Below, piece by piece: positions 43,765-53,761 of a DNA stretch of 64,000 bases (position 1 is the stretch's first letter; each line of letters opens with the position of its first letter). The stretch is from Oerskovia douganii (GTDB taxonomy: Bacteria > Actinomycetota > Actinomycetes > Actinomycetales > Cellulomonadaceae). A program made the position numbers and the translations under genes. The notes beneath the pieces were generated by a model, which was not told the DNA's origin, did no database searches, and saw only the letters and a program-made list of their open reading frames with translations. Where the stretch lies: the NCBI RefSeq assembly GCF_015142735.1, contig NZ_JACSPN010000014.1, positions 1 to 64,000 on the forward strand. The letters run 5' to 3'.

Positions 43765-44685
43765 TGCTTCGCGCGCCCCTCGCACCGCTACCTCGACATG
43801 AACCCCGGCGAGGACTTCGACAGCCAGATCGTCGTCAAGATGAACGTCGCCGAGGTGCTGCGGGCCGAGCTCGCCAAGCCGTCCTGGACGGGCGACGCGG
43901 TCGCGCTCGGCACCAACACCGACCCCTACCAGCGCGCCGAGGGACGTTACCGGCTCATGCCGGGGATCATCGACGCGCTCGAGGCCTCGCGCACGCCGTT
44001 CTCGATCCTCACCAAGGGCACGCTCCTGCGCCGCGACCTCCCGCGACTGACGCAGGCGGCGCAGAACGTGGACGTCGGCATCGGGGTCTCCCTGGCGTTC
44101 GTCGACGAGGACCTCCAGCAGGCCGTCGAGCCCGGCACCCCCACGCCGCGCGCCCGCCTCGACCTCATCCGCGCCGCCCGGGCGGCAGGACTGCCGTGCG
44201 GGGTCATGATCGCCCCGGTCCTGCCGTGGCTCACCGACTCGGCCGACCACCTCACGCGCCTGCTCGACGCGGTCCACGAGGCCGGCGCGACCGGCGCCAC
44301 GGTCCTCCCGCTGTTCCTCAAGCCCGGCACCCGCGAGTGGTTCATGGCCTGGCTGCGTCGCGACCACCCCGAGCGGGTCGCGGGCTACGAACGCGTCTAC
44401 GCGGGCGGGTCGTCCGCGAGCCGTGCGTACCGGGACTGGCTGTGGGACCGGGTGCGCCCGCTGCTCGTCGAGCGCGGCTTCGCGAGCGCCGGGCACCGCG
44501 CCCAGGCGCGCACGTCGGGCCACGCCCGGACCGCCTGGCACCCCGAGTCTCCTGGCGAGAGAGCGCGGCGCGACGAGGGGGACTACCCGGCCGGGAGCCT
44601 GGTGGCGCAGCACCGGGACAGCGGCAGAGGGCCAGCCCGCACGGGCACGAGTGCGTCCGCGAGCGCCGAGCAGCTGCTCTTCTAG
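43630..44685 (+). CDS. Rv2578c-family radical SAM protein, C-terminal part fused to intein C-fragment
   Basis: The first ~45 residues are intein-like, followed from Cys46 by CFARPSHRYLDMNPGEDFDSQ. This matches Rv2578c/spore-photolyase-like radical SAM proteins, in which CFAR carries the last cysteine of CxxxCxxC. The two other cysteines and about 130 N-terminal residues are missing. The remaining TIM barrel continues through LGTNTDPYQRAEG, GVMIAPVLPWLTDS and a C-terminal DNA-interaction-like tail. Expression is possible: GTG at 43630 has AGGAAG seven bases upstream and is the first ATG/GTG/TTG of the frame from 43552 on. Either a broken gene or the C-part of a split-intein protein. It converges with the PPOX gene. 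Confidence 0.75.
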   Translation: MTGRAVKSDAPLTVRSVEDTGEVRDLLDLTTGTGDFIANGVISHNCFARPSHRYLDMNPGEDFDSQIVVKMNVAEVLRAELAKPSWTGDAVALGTNTDPYQRAEGRYRLMPGIIDALEASRTPFSILTKGTLLRRDLPRLTQAAQNVDVGIGVSLAFVDEDLQQAVEPGTPTPRARLDLIRAARAAGLPCGVMIAPVLPWLTDSADHLTRLLDAVHEAGATGATVLPLFLKPGTREWFMAWLRRDHPERVAGYERVYAGGSSASRAYRDWLWDRVRPLLVERGFASAGHRAQARTSGHARTAWHPESPGERARRDEGDYPAGSLVAQHRDSGRGPARTGTSASASAEQLLF

Positions 44686-44713
44686 GACGGTCCCGGCAGG
44701 ACACGCCCGGCGC

Positions 44714-44745
44714 GCGTCCGCTGAACGCGACGGCCTGGCGGACGC
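44714..44745. terminator. weak hairpin between convergent genes
   Basis: An 8-bp stem (44714-44721 with 44738-44745) lies between the radical SAM and PPOX genes. The loop is 16 nt, so support is modest; the position between two stops is the main argument. Confidence 0.4.
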
Positions 44746-44751
44746 CCGCGC

Positions 44752-45219
44752 TCAGTCCTGCGCGAGCCGGGCCGGGAACCCGCCCGTGGCCACGGGTCCC
44801 CAGCCCGTGACGGTCACGCGCAGCAGCGACTTGCCCTGCGCGACCATGGCCCGGCGGTACTCGTCCCAGTCGGGGTGCTCCCCGGCGATCGAGCGGTAGT
44901 ACTCGACGAGGGGCTCGACCGAGTCCGGCAGGTCGATCACCTCGGCCGTGCCGTCGACCTGGACCCAGGCGTCGTCGAAGTCCTCGCCCAGGACGCACAG
45001 CGAGGCGGCGGGGTCGCGCCGCAGGTTCACGGCCTTGGCGCGGTCGGGGTACGTCGAGACGACGACACGCCCCTCGGCGTCGACCCCGTACGTGACGGGG
45101 CTCATCTGCGGGGCGCCGCTCGCGCGCCGGGTGAGCAGCACGGCCCGCCGGTTGGCGCGCAGGAACGCGACGAGCTCCGCGCGTCCGACCCGGTCCGTGG
45201 TCGCGATCCGTCTGGCCAT
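44752..45219 (-). CDS. PPOX-class F420/FMN-dependent oxidoreductase
   Basis: A 155-aa split-barrel protein of the pyridoxamine-5'-phosphate-oxidase-like class, with [20 protein letters not shown] and [12 protein letters not shown], then [12 protein letters not shown]. In actinobacteria these usually bind coenzyme F420 (TIGR03618-like), but flavin is possible. Substrate is unknown. ATG 45219 has GGGAGG five bases upstream. It is divergent from aspS and sits where a short shared promoter region of about 140 bases lies. Confidence 0.85.
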   Translation of the reverse strand: MARRIATTDRVGRAELVAFLRANRRAVLLTRRASGAPQMSPVTYGVDAEGRVVVSTYPDRAKAVNLRRDPAASLCVLGEDFDDAWVQVDGTAEVIDLPDSVEPLVEYYRSIAGEHPDWDEYRRAMVAQGKSLLRVTVTGWGPVATGGFPARLAQD

Positions 45220-45243
45220 GCGTGCCTCCCGGGGAGAGTCCTC

Positions 45244-45272
45244 CTGAACGTGGTCCGCCCACAGACTAGACT
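45244..45272 (+). promoter_or_regulatory. candidate aspS promoter
   Basis: CTGAAC (45244-45249) and TAGACT (45267-45272) with a 17-bp spacer lie 85 bases before the aspS GTG. This is the best -35/-10 pair among the TAGACT sites in the window. Confidence 0.6.
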
Positions 45273-45357
45273 CGTCCGCGTGCGTCGTCTGCGCACTCCC
45301 CACTCCCATCCCGGGACGCCACTGCGCGTCCCGGCATGTTCCGGAAGGACTCTCTCC

Positions 45358-47190
45358 GTGCTCCGCACCCATACAGCCGGCTCCCTGCGGGCCGAGCAGA
45401 TCGGTCAGACCGTCACCCTCACCGGTTGGGTCGACCGTCGCCGCGATCACGGTGGGGTGGCCTTCATCGACCTGCGCGACGCCTCGGGCATCGCCCAGGT
45501 CGTCATCCGTGACGAGGCGATCGCGCACCCGCTGCGCGCCGAGTTCGTGCTCCAGGTCACCGGTGAGGTCTCCCGGCGCCCCGAGGGCAACGAGAACAAG
45601 AACCTCCCCACGGGTGAGATCGAGGTCGTGGCGAGCGACGTCGTCGTGCTCAACGAGTCCGCGCCCCTACCCTTCCAGGTCTCCACGGCCCTCGAGGGCA
45701 CCGAGGTCATCGGCGAGGAGGCGCGCCTCAAGCACCGCTACCTGGATCTGCGCCGCCCCACCCCGGCCCACGCCCTGCGCCTGCGCGCCAAGGCCAACCA
45801 GGCCGCGCGCCGCGTGCTCGACGAGCAGGACTTCGTCGAGATCGAGACCCCGACGCTGACGCGCTCGACCCCGGAGGGCGCTCGCGACTTCCTGGTCCCC
45901 GCGCGCCTGGCCCCGGGCTCCTGGTACGCCCTGCCGCAGTCCCCGCAACTGTTCAAGCAGCTGCTCATGGTCTCCGGCATGGAGCGCTACTACCAGATCG
46001 CCCGCTGCTACCGCGACGAGGACTTCCGCGCGGACCGTCAGCCGGAGTTCACCCAGCTCGACGTCGAGATGAGCTTCGTCGAGCAGGACGACGTGATCGC
46101 GCTGGGCGAGAAGATCCTCGTCGCGCTGTGGGACCTCATCGGGTACAAGATCCCCACGCCCATCCCGCGCATGACGTTCCACGACGCGATGCGCCTGTAC
46201 GGCTCGGACAAGCCGGACCTGCGCTTCGGCAACCCGCTCGTGGAGCTCACGGACTACTTCAAGGACACCCCGTTCCGCGTCTTCCAGGCCGAGTACGTGG
46301 GCGCCGTCGTCATGGCGGGCGGGGCCTCGCAGCCGCGCCGCCAGTTCGACGCCTGGCAGGAGTGGGCCAAGCAGCGCGGGGCCAAGGGCCTGGCGTACGT
46401 GACGTTCCAGGAGGACGGCACCCTCGCTGGCCCGGTCGCCAAGAACCTCTCGGAGGCCGAGCGCGAGGGCCTGCGCGACGCGACCGGCGCACAGCCGGGC
46501 GACGCGGTGTTCTTCGCCGCGGGCAGGACCAACGAGTCGCGCGCCCTGCTGGGCGCTGCTCGTCAGGAGATCGCCAAGCGCACGGGGCAGATCGACGAGG
46601 ACGCCTGGGCGTTCGTCTGGATCGTCGACGCCCCGCTGTTCAAGCCCACGGGTGAGGCCGCCGACGAGGGCGACGTCGCGCTGGGCAACTCGGCCTGGAC
46701 CGCGGTGCACCACGCGTTCACGTCGCCCACGCCCGAGTGGATCGACACGTTCGAGCAGAACCCGGGCGAGGCGCTCGCGTACGCGTACGACATCGTGTGC
46801 AACGGCAACGAGATCGGCGGCGGCTCGATCCGTATCCACCGCCGCGACGTCCAGGAGCGCGTGTTCGCGGTCATGGGCATCGGCGAGGAGGAGGCCCAGG
46901 AGAAGTTCGGCTTCCTGCTCGACGCCTTCGCGTTCGGCGCCCCGCCGCACGGCGGCATCGCGTTCGGCTGGGACCGCATCGTGGCGCTGCTGACGAAGTC
47001 GGAGTCGATCCGCGACGTCATCGCGTTCCCCAAGTCGGGCGGCGGGTTCGACCCGCTGACGCAGGCGCCCGCGCCCATCACGGCGCAGCAGCGCAAGGAG
47101 GCGGGCGTCGACGCGAAGCCCAAGGCCGCGCCCGCGCCGGACCCAGCGGCGGAGGCCGCTGACGCTCCTGCCGCTGCCGGGAAGGCGTGA
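45358..47190 (+). CDS. aspS: aspartyl-tRNA synthetase
   Basis: A 610-aa class IIb synthetase. It has an N-terminal OB anticodon domain ([19 protein letters not shown]), motif 2 ([21 protein letters not shown]), the bacterial GAD insertion (about 290-420) and the C-terminal motif 3 ([13 protein letters not shown]). By phylogenetic habit of actinobacteria it may be non-discriminating, but no gatCAB is in view. GTG 45358 has GGAAGGA nine bases upstream. The tail of about 25 residues is Ala/Pro-rich. The stop overlaps the GNAT gene (GTGA). Confidence 0.96.
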   Translation: MLRTHTAGSLRAEQIGQTVTLTGWVDRRRDHGGVAFIDLRDASGIAQVVIRDEAIAHPLRAEFVLQVTGEVSRRPEGNENKNLPTGEIEVVASDVVVLNESAPLPFQVSTALEGTEVIGEEARLKHRYLDLRRPTPAHALRLRAKANQAARRVLDEQDFVEIETPTLTRSTPEGARDFLVPARLAPGSWYALPQSPQLFKQLLMVSGMERYYQIARCYRDEDFRADRQPEFTQLDVEMSFVEQDDVIALGEKILVALWDLIGYKIPTPIPRMTFHDAMRLYGSDKPDLRFGNPLVELTDYFKDTPFRVFQAEYVGAVVMAGGASQPRRQFDAWQEWAKQRGAKGLAYVTFQEDGTLAGPVAKNLSEAEREGLRDATGAQPGDAVFFAAGRTNESRALLGAARQEIAKRTGQIDEDAWAFVWIVDAPLFKPTGEAADEGDVALGNSAWTAVHHAFTSPTPEWIDTFEQNPGEALAYAYDIVCNGNEIGGGSIRIHRRDVQERVFAVMGIGEEEAQEKFGFLLDAFAFGAPPHGGIAFGWDRIVALLTKSESIRDVIAFPKSGGGFDPLTQAPAPITAQQRKEAGVDAKPKAAPAPDPAAEAADAPAAAGKA

Positions 47191-48032
47191 GCGCCCCGGA
47201 CACCCGCACCCTCGCAACGACGCTGGGAGGCTCGACCGGTCTGACGGACCGGTGGGCCTCCCACCCGTTTGTCCTGGCGGACCTCGCGGAGTGGGACGTG
47301 CGCGGGGTGTGGCAGGACGAGCGGGCCTGCGTGCTGAGCGTGGCGGCGCCGGTCCCGGCCGGGACGGGTGCGGAGCCCGACGCCGCCGCTCACCTCCGCG
47401 AGGCCGTGGCCCTGTGGGGCGTGGGCTCGCCCGAGGGGACCGCGGCCCTGCTCGCGGACGCCGCTCGCTCCGGTGCGCTGGGGGAGCCCGTCGTGGCCGC
47501 GGGGCTGCCCCGCGGGACGCTGCGGGTCCTGGGGGACCGGTGCGCGGGCCAGGACCTGCCGGCGATCCTGCGCGAGCGCGACGAGCCGTCGGTCTCGACC
47601 TGGGACTTCCTCGCGACCCGCCGGGCCCCGGCCGCCCATCCGGGCGAGGAGCACGTCGAGGCCCTGACCGGACCGACCGTCGTGGCCGAGGTGCGCGCGT
47701 GCCTGGACACGGCGAACCCGCTCGCCGAGACGAGCCCCGAGGACCCGCTCACCCGGTGGTGGGGCTGGCGCGACCAGGACGGCGTGCTGCGCGGTGTGGT
47801 CGGCGCCCGGCAGGCGGCACCGGGTACGCCGTGGTCGCTGGGCAGCATCGCGACCGACCCCGCATGGCGCGGGCGGGGGATCGCCGCGGCGACCACGGCC
47901 GTCGTGACCCGGGCGGGGCTCACGGAGTCCGACTGGGTGACCCTGGGCATGTACGCCGACAACGACGCGGCCCGCAGGCTCTACACCAGGCTGGGATACG
48001 CCGTCGTGCAGGAGTTCGAGAGCCGCCACTGA
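47187..48032 (+). CDS. GNAT-family N-acetyltransferase
   Basis: A 281-aa protein with the GNAT fold in its C-terminal half: [27 protein letters not shown] is the acetyl-CoA-binding motif A (R/Q-x-x-G-x-G/A), and [19 protein letters not shown] is motif B. The N-terminal half is a second, degenerate domain. Acceptor is unknown. It overlaps aspS by four bases. A strong hairpin follows. Confidence 0.85.
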   Translation: MSAPDTRTLATTLGGSTGLTDRWASHPFVLADLAEWDVRGVWQDERACVLSVAAPVPAGTGAEPDAAAHLREAVALWGVGSPEGTAALLADAARSGALGEPVVAAGLPRGTLRVLGDRCAGQDLPAILRERDEPSVSTWDFLATRRAPAAHPGEEHVEALTGPTVVAEVRACLDTANPLAETSPEDPLTRWWGWRDQDGVLRGVVGARQAAPGTPWSLGSIATDPAWRGRGIAAATTAVVTRAGLTESDWVTLGMYADNDAARRLYTRLGYAVVQEFESRH

Positions 48033-48047
48033 CGTCCCTGGCGCCGG

Positions 48048-48095
48048 GCGGGGTCAGGTGTCGCGGACGCCGTGCGTCCTCGACACCTGCCCCGC
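48048..48095. terminator. bidirectional terminator between GNAT and MmpL genes
   Basis: Arms 48048-48063 and 48081-48095 pair with one bulged base, and an inner 6-bp stem (48065-48070 with 48074-48079) fills the loop. It sits between the GNAT stop and the stop of the converging MmpL gene. Confidence 0.75.
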
Positions 48096-48120
48096 TCCCC
48101 GCGAGCACGCCCGGTGCGGG

Positions 48121-50403
48121 TCAGTGCGTGATCGAGAACCGCTCGTACAGCCACCTCAGGTGCTTGGGCGCCCACCAGTTGGCCCGGCCCAGGAGCGTCA
48201 TGGTCGCGGGCACCAGCAGGATCCGCACGATCGTCGCGTCGATGAAGACCGCCACGGCCAGCGCGAACCCGACCTCCTTGATCACGAGCAGCTCGCCGAA
48301 CACGAAGCCCGCGAAGACGACGATGATGATGGCCGCGGCCGACGTGATGATGCGCCCCGAGCGCTGCAGCCCCAGCCGCACCGCCTCGTCGTTCGACAGG
48401 CCCGCGTCGTGCAGCTCCTTGATGCGGGACAGCAGGAAGACCTCGTAGTCCATGGCCAGGCCGAACGCGAACGCGATGACGAGCGCCACGACGTACGTCT
48501 CGATGCCGCCCGCCGACGAGAAGTCGAGCACGCCCTCCAGGTGCCCGTCCTGGAAGACCCACACCAGCACGCCCAGCGACGCGGCGAGCGACAGCGCGTT
48601 CGTCAGGAGCGCCTTGACGGGGATCAGGACCGATCCCGTCATGAGGAACAGCAGCACGAACGTCGCGACCACCACGATCGCGACGGCCCACCACACCCGG
48701 TCGGCGAGCGCCGCCCGGAAGTCGACCTGACCCGCGGCCTGGCCCGTGACGTAGAACGCGAACCCGGGGTCCTGCGCGCGCAGCTCGTCGACGAGGGCGA
48801 CGGCCTCGGGGCCGCCCGCGTCGTCGACGTCGAGGTGCACCCCGACGACAGCGTGGTCGGTGCCCACGGCGACCGCCGGGTCGACCCGCTCGACGTGCTC
48901 GAGGCCCGCGATCTCGTCGGCCCACGCCTGCGCGTCCTCGGTCGTGGAGTCCGTCACGACGCGCAGGTCGGGGCTCGCGGACGCGGGGAACTGGGCGGCG
49001 AGCTCGTCGACGAACTCGCGCTGGGGCGAGGACTCGGGCAGGAGCTCGATCCCCGAGTTGCGCATCTGCAGGCCGAGCACGGGCAGCGCGAGGACGACGA
49101 GCACGGCGACCGTCGCGACCATGACCCACACGGGGTGGCGCTGGACGCGGCCCGTGAGGCGGGAGAAGAAGCCCTCGTCGGACTGCACGTCGGCCGTGCG
49201 GGCCAGGACGGCGCGCAGCCCCGGGACCTTGCTCAGGACGCCGGGCCGGACGAGCCGGTGCCCCGCGAGGGCGAGCAGGGCGGGCACGAGGGTCATCGCG
49301 GTCGCCACCGCGATGAGGATGACCGCGAGCCCCGCGGCGCCGATGGCCCGCAGGATGTCGGGCTCGAACACCATGAGGCCCGCGATCGAGATCGCGACGG
49401 TCAGGGCCGAGAACGCGACCGTGCGCCCCGCGGTGGCCATGGTGCGCACGACGGCGGCGGTCACGTCCGCGTCGCGCCGGCGCGGACGACGCGTGGCGCG
49501 GGCCGTGGTGGCCGGGCCGGCCGTCACGGCCGGGTCGGCGCTCCCGGTCCGCGCGTCGTCGAGCGCGTGGAGCTCCTCGCGGAACCGGGACACGATGAGC
49601 AGCCCGTAGTCGATCGACAGGCCGAGCCCCAGCAGGGTCACGACGTTGACGACCGACGCGTCGATCGTCAGCACGTACGACAGGCCCAGGAGGACGCCGA
49701 GCCCTGCGCCGATCGACGCGACCGCTCCCGCCATGGGCATCGCGGCCGCGAGGAACCCGCCGAAGACCAGGACCATGACGAGCAGCGCGATGGGCAGGGC
49801 GATCATCTCGCCCGTCGTGAGGTCCTTCTCGACCTGGGACGTGATGGCCTCGACGATCAGGTCGTTGCTCGAGACAAGCCCGGTGGCGTCCGGGGCGACC
49901 TCGGCGAGGCCCGCGGGGACGGCCTCGAGGTGCTCGACGACGTCGGTCGCGGCCGCTGCCCGCGCCTCGTCGTCGAGGGCCGGGTCGAGCGTCACGGACA
50001 GCACGAACCCGTCACCGTCGGCCGCGACGAGCGACTGCCCGGCCTCGGTCCCGACCCCGCCCGGGACCACGAACGGGTCGACGACCGTCTCGACCCCGGC
50101 GATCGCGGCGAGGTCCTGGTGCACGGGCGCCATGGCCTCGGCGACGGCCGGGTCGGCGGGGTCGACCCCGCTCACCAGCAGGGAGACCGTCTCACCGGTC
50201 TCGTCCTGCTCGGTGAGGATCTGGGTCCCGCGCTCGCTCTGCGAGCCCGGGACCGAGGGCTCGCCCGTGGTCAGCCGGTCGAACAGGCTCTCGCCGTGGA
50301 GGCCGACCACGGCGAGGGCGAACCCGAGCGACGTGAGCACGACCCAGAGGGCGACGGTCAGGCGGGGACGGTGGGCGACGGCACGGCCAAGGCTCTCGAA
50401 CAC
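48121..50403 (-). CDS. MMPL/RND-family membrane transporter
   Basis: A 760-aa protein with two repeats, each a helix followed by a large outside domain and a bundle of about five helices (12 helices in total). Landmarks are LGLGLSIDYGLLIVSRFREEL in the first bundle and FGLAMDYEVFLLSRIKELHD in the second, with the Asp-Tyr pairs used for proton transfer. It probably exports a lipid or similar compound. An unstructured Arg-rich linker of about 30 residues interrupts the middle. GTG at 50403 starts VFESLGRAVAHRP; SD is weak. rarA is divergent. Confidence 0.9.
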   Translation of the reverse strand: MFESLGRAVAHRPRLTVALWVVLTSLGFALAVVGLHGESLFDRLTTGEPSVPGSQSERGTQILTEQDETGETVSLLVSGVDPADPAVAEAMAPVHQDLAAIAGVETVVDPFVVPGGVGTEAGQSLVAADGDGFVLSVTLDPALDDEARAAAATDVVEHLEAVPAGLAEVAPDATGLVSSNDLIVEAITSQVEKDLTTGEMIALPIALLVMVLVFGGFLAAAMPMAGAVASIGAGLGVLLGLSYVLTIDASVVNVVTLLGLGLSIDYGLLIVSRFREELHALDDARTGSADPAVTAGPATTARATRRPRRRDADVTAAVVRTMATAGRTVAFSALTVAISIAGLMVFEPDILRAIGAAGLAVILIAVATAMTLVPALLALAGHRLVRPGVLSKVPGLRAVLARTADVQSDEGFFSRLTGRVQRHPVWVMVATVAVLVVLALPVLGLQMRNSGIELLPESSPQREFVDELAAQFPASASPDLRVVTDSTTEDAQAWADEIAGLEHVERVDPAVAVGTDHAVVGVHLDVDDAGGPEAVALVDELRAQDPGFAFYVTGQAAGQVDFRAALADRVWWAVAIVVVATFVLLFLMTGSVLIPVKALLTNALSLAASLGVLVWVFQDGHLEGVLDFSSAGGIETYVVALVIAFAFGLAMDYEVFLLSRIKELHDAGLSNDEAVRLGLQRSGRIITSAAAIIIVVFAGFVFGELLVIKEVGFALAVAVFIDATIVRILLVPATMTLLGRANWWAPKHLRWLYERFSITH

Positions 50404-50551
50404 CCCGTCAGCATGGCACCTCGTCCGCGCGCCCGCCGGGGTGTGCACAGTGTGGGCGAGCCGTTCCCACGGAGCGCGACGGCAGGTGCGGGCGCGCCGT
50501 GCGGAAGGAGCCGTGTCGAGACCTGTCGGTGGTGGTGCGTAGGCTCGGAGC

Positions 50552-52027
50552 ATGCTTCCCGGGATGGACCTGTTCGACGCCGCGACCTCCGGCACCCAAG
50601 GGACGCCCCGCCCCGGCCCCGGGGCACCGCTGGCCGTGCGCATGCGCCCGGCCGCCCTCGACGAGGTCGCGGGGCAGGAGCACCTGCTCGTCGCAGGCTC
50701 GCCGCTGCGTCGCCTCATCGAGGTCGACGGCCCGGGCGCCTCGCGGGCCGCCCCCGGTTCCGTCATCCTCTGGGGTCCGCCCGGGACGGGCAAGACGACC
50801 CTCGCGTACCTCATCGCCACGACCTCGGGCCGCCGCTTCGTCGAGCTCTCGGCCGTGACCGCGGGCGTCAAGGACGTGCGCCAGGTCATCGACGACGCCC
50901 GCCGCCGCCTCGCGACCGGCGGCGAGGAGACGGTCCTGTTCATCGACGAGGTCCACCGCTTCTCCAAGTCCCAGCAGGACGCGCTCCTGCCGAGCGTCGA
51001 GAACCGCTGGGTCACGCTCGTGGCCGCCACGACCGAGAACCCCAGCTTCTCGGTCAACTCCCCGCTGCTCTCGCGCTCGCTCCTGCTCACCCTCAAGCCC
51101 CTGACCGCCGACGACGTGCGCGCCCTGGTGCACCGGGCGCTCGTCGACGAGCGCGGCCTCGGCGGGTCCGTCACCCTCGCCGCGGAGGCCGAGGAGCACC
51201 TGGTCCGCCTCGCGGGCGGTGACGCCCGCAAGGCCCTGACCATCCTGGAGGCCGCGGCGGGCGCCGCGCTCTCCGAGGTCCCCGACGCCCCGGTCCCCAC
51301 CACCGACCTGCCCGACGACGACGCACCGGAGGCGAGCGTCGCCGTCGGGCAGGCGGGGGAGCCGGACGCCCCCGGTACGGCCGGGTCGACGACCGTGCTC
51401 GTGGACCTCGAGACCATGGAGCGCGCGATCGACGTCGCCGCGGTGCGCTACGACCGCGACGGCGACCAGCACTACGACGTCACGAGCGCCTTCATCAAGT
51501 CCGTGCGCGGCTCCGACGTCGACGCGTCCCTGCACTACCTCGCGCGCATGATCGCCGCGGGCGAGGACCCGCGCTTCATCGCCCGGCGCATCGTCATCTC
51601 GGCCGCCGAGGACGTCGGCATGGCCGACCCCAGCGCCCTGCAGACCGCGGTCGCCGCGGCCCAGGCCGTCGCGCTCATCGGCATGCCCGAGGCCCGGATC
51701 ATCCTCGCGGAGGCCGTCGTGCACCTCGCGACCGCGCCCAAGTCCAACGCGGCCTACCTCGGGATCGACGCGGCGCTCGCGGACGTGCGCGCGGGCAAGG
51801 TCGGCACGGTGCCCGCGCACCTGCGCGACGCCCACTACGCGGGGGCCAAGGAGCTGGGCCACGGCAAGGGGTACAGGTACGCGCACGACGCCCCGCACGC
51901 GGTCGCGCGCCAGCAGTACCTGCCCGACGTGCTGCAGGGCACCCGCTACTACACACCCTCGGACCGCGGGTTCGAGCGGTCCGTGACCGAGCGGCTCGAA
52001 CGGATCCGGCAGATCCTCGGGGACTGA
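50552..52027 (+). CDS. rarA: replication-associated recombination ATPase RarA (MgsA)
   Basis: A 491-aa AAA+ protein related to clamp loaders that acts at stalled forks. It has Walker [14 protein letters not shown], Walker [20 protein letters not shown], sensor 1 [17 protein letters not shown] and the C-terminal tetramerisation domain. A Pro/Asp-rich loop sits after position 230. ATG 50552 is used; ATG 50564 (MDLFDAA) is possible. Same order as Rv2559c in mycobacteria. Confidence 0.94.
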   Translation: MLPGMDLFDAATSGTQGTPRPGPGAPLAVRMRPAALDEVAGQEHLLVAGSPLRRLIEVDGPGASRAAPGSVILWGPPGTGKTTLAYLIATTSGRRFVELSAVTAGVKDVRQVIDDARRRLATGGEETVLFIDEVHRFSKSQQDALLPSVENRWVTLVAATTENPSFSVNSPLLSRSLLLTLKPLTADDVRALVHRALVDERGLGGSVTLAAEAEEHLVRLAGGDARKALTILEAAAGAALSEVPDAPVPTTDLPDDDAPEASVAVGQAGEPDAPGTAGSTTVLVDLETMERAIDVAAVRYDRDGDQHYDVTSAFIKSVRGSDVDASLHYLARMIAAGEDPRFIARRIVISAAEDVGMADPSALQTAVAAAQAVALIGMPEARIILAEAVVHLATAPKSNAAYLGIDAALADVRAGKVGTVPAHLRDAHYAGAKELGHGKGYRYAHDAPHAVARQQYLPDVLQGTRYYTPSDRGFERSVTERLERIRQILGD

Positions 52028-52072
52028 GCCCGGCGCGCTCGCCCGCCGCACCGGCCACCGCGCCCCGTGCGG

Positions 52073-52272
52073 TAGACTTCTCAGGTTGTCTCCGCCCGTC
52101 AGGGCAGTAGCAACCGCCTGGGACCTCGGCCCCGCAGCCCCGCACGTCACCCTCGGCCTCGCGTCGCAGGGTGCGGCATCCTCACGGATCGCGGCGGCTC
52201 ATCGGCTGGTCCCGCACCCGGCAATCCGCACGGGTGTGACGTCAAGTACACACGACAGGACAGGAACACACT
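52073..52272 (+). promoter_or_regulatory. rpsD promoter and long 5' leader
   Basis: TAGACT (52073-52078) is the likely -10, leaving a leader of about 190 bases to the GTG at 52273. Such length is typical of ribosomal-protein leaders with autoregulation, where S4 binds its own mRNA. A fold was not computed, so no structure is claimed. Confidence 0.45.
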
Positions 52273-52899
52273 GTGTCTTCAGTGACTCGTTCGCGCCGCC
52301 AGGTTCGCCTGAGCCGCGCGCTGGGCCTCGCGCTCACGCCCAAGGCAGTCAAGCACTTCGAGAAGCGTCCCTACCCGCCCGGTGAGCACGGCCGCGCCCG
52401 TCGCCGCACCGAGTCGGACTACGCGGTGCGTCTTCGTGAGAAGCAGCGTCTGCGTGCCCAGTACGCGCTCCGCGAGAAGCAGATGGCTCGCGCCTACGAG
52501 GACGCTCGCAAGGACGCCGGTCTGACCGGTGAGGCCATGGTCGAGAACCTCGAGATGCGTCTCGACGCGCTCGTGCTGCGTTCGGGCTTCGCCCGCACCA
52601 TCCTGCAGGCGCGCCAGGCCGTCGGCCACCGCCACATCCTCGTCGACGGCAAGATCGTCGACCGCCCCTCGTTCAAGGTCAAGCCGGGTCAGACGATCCA
52701 GGTCAAGCCGAAGAGCCAGGCCACCACGCCGTTCCAGGTCGCCGCTGCCGGTGCGCACCGCGACGTCCTGCCGGCCGTCCCGGCCTACCTCGACGTCCAG
52801 CTCGAGAAGCTGAGCGCCGTCCTCGTGCGTCGCCCCAAGCGCGCAGAGGTCCCCGTGACCTGCGAGGTCCAGCTCGTCGTCGAGTACTACGCTCGCTGA
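52273..52899 (+). CDS. rpsD: 30S ribosomal protein S4
   Basis: A 208-aa primary 16S rRNA-binding protein. It has RRQVRLSRALGLAL, PYPPGEHGR, and the S4 RNA-binding domain (about 100-160) with EMRLDALVLRSGFARTILQARQAVGHRHILVDGK. The N-terminal zinc-type cysteines of C+ S4 are absent, so this is the zinc-independent form. It is not next to rpsK or rpoA, so it is a stand-alone locus. GTG at 52273. Confidence 0.93.
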   Translation: MSSVTRSRRQVRLSRALGLALTPKAVKHFEKRPYPPGEHGRARRRTESDYAVRLREKQRLRAQYALREKQMARAYEDARKDAGLTGEAMVENLEMRLDALVLRSGFARTILQARQAVGHRHILVDGKIVDRPSFKVKPGQTIQVKPKSQATTPFQVAAAGAHRDVLPAVPAYLDVQLEKLSAVLVRRPKRAEVPVTCEVQLVVEYYAR

Positions 52900-53039
52900 T
52901 TCCTCGTGCGCGGCTGGTGCCGCGTGCTGTGCACGAACGCCTCGCTCACCGCTTCGACGGGGAGCGGGGCGTTCGTGCATCCGGGTAAGGTTTCGCGAGG
53001 CGTGGCTGTCGCGTCGCGCCGTCGAAGGAGGAGCAGGAG

Positions 53040-53420
53040 ATGTCCGTAGGAGACGTGGCCGGGCTGATCGCCGCCATCGCGTTCGTGCTGCTGGTCGGGG
53101 TCCTCGCGGTCCCTCTGGTCAAGCTCGGCCGGGTGCTCGACGAGGCCAGGGCGAGCATCAAGGAGGTCACGGACCACTCGGTGCCCATCCTCGACGAGGC
53201 CGCGACGACGGTCGCCACGACCAACAGCCAGCTCGTCAAGGTCGACACGATCACGACGTCCGCCGCCCAGGTCAGCGAGAACGTCTCTGCCCTCACGGGC
53301 CTGTACGCGGCGACCTTCGGGGCTCCGCTCGTCAAGGTCGCGGCCTTCACCTACGGCGTGCGCCAGGCGTTCGCCCGGGCCTCCGGTCGTGCGGGCTCCG
53401 GACCGCGGACCGGTCGCTGA
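53040..53420 (+). CDS. DUF948 family membrane protein
   Basis: A 126-aa protein with an N-terminal membrane helix (about 7-29) and a helical, coiled-coil-like body (EARASIKEVTDHSVPIL). This small family is general in Gram-positives and lies before alaS in many actinobacteria. Function is unknown. ATG at 53040 follows AGGAG. It overlaps the next gene by one base. Confidence 0.8.
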   Translation: MSVGDVAGLIAAIAFVLLVGVLAVPLVKLGRVLDEARASIKEVTDHSVPILDEAATTVATTNSQLVKVDTITTSAAQVSENVSALTGLYAATFGAPLVKVAAFTYGVRQAFARASGRAGSGPRTGR

Positions 53421-53761
53421 TGCGCCGCGTCTTCTGGGTCGGCGTCGGCGTCGCGATCACCGTGGTGATCGTGGTCAAGGGGCGGCAGGTCGTCGCACGC
53501 TACGCGCCCGCGTCGCTCGTCGACCAGGCGACGGACCAGGTCAACTCGCTCGGGGAGAAGGCCACGGGGTTCGCGCGGACCTTCCGCGAGGAGTTCCGGG
53601 TCGCTCGCGACGCACGGGAGGCCGAGCTGCTCGCGTCCCTGCTCGCCGAGGGCCAGCCCCACCCCGACGACGTGCGCGCGGCTCGCGCGGCGCGCCGCGA
53701 CCGTGCGGGGGAGCCCGGCGTCGACGACGACGAGGACCTCCTCGGGTACTCGTTCTACTGA
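53420..53761 (+). CDS. DUF6167 family small membrane protein
   Basis: A 113-aa protein with one N-terminal helix (FWVGVGVAITVVIVVKG) and an acidic/basic cytoplasmic tail (REAELLASLLAEGQPHPDDV). It shares one base with the DUF948 stop (TGATG), so they form a pair upstream of alaS, an arrangement conserved in Micrococcales by my recollection. Function is unknown. Confidence 0.75.
   Translation: MRRVFWVGVGVAITVVIVVKGRQVVARYAPASLVDQATDQVNSLGEKATGFARTFREEFRVARDAREAELLASLLAEGQPHPDDVRAARAARRDRAGEPGVDDDEDLLGYSFY

Noticed and set aside
43441-44613. Antisense frame opposite the radical SAM gene as a real gene
   Set aside because: No recognisable domain; the plus strand carries clear radical SAM sequence.
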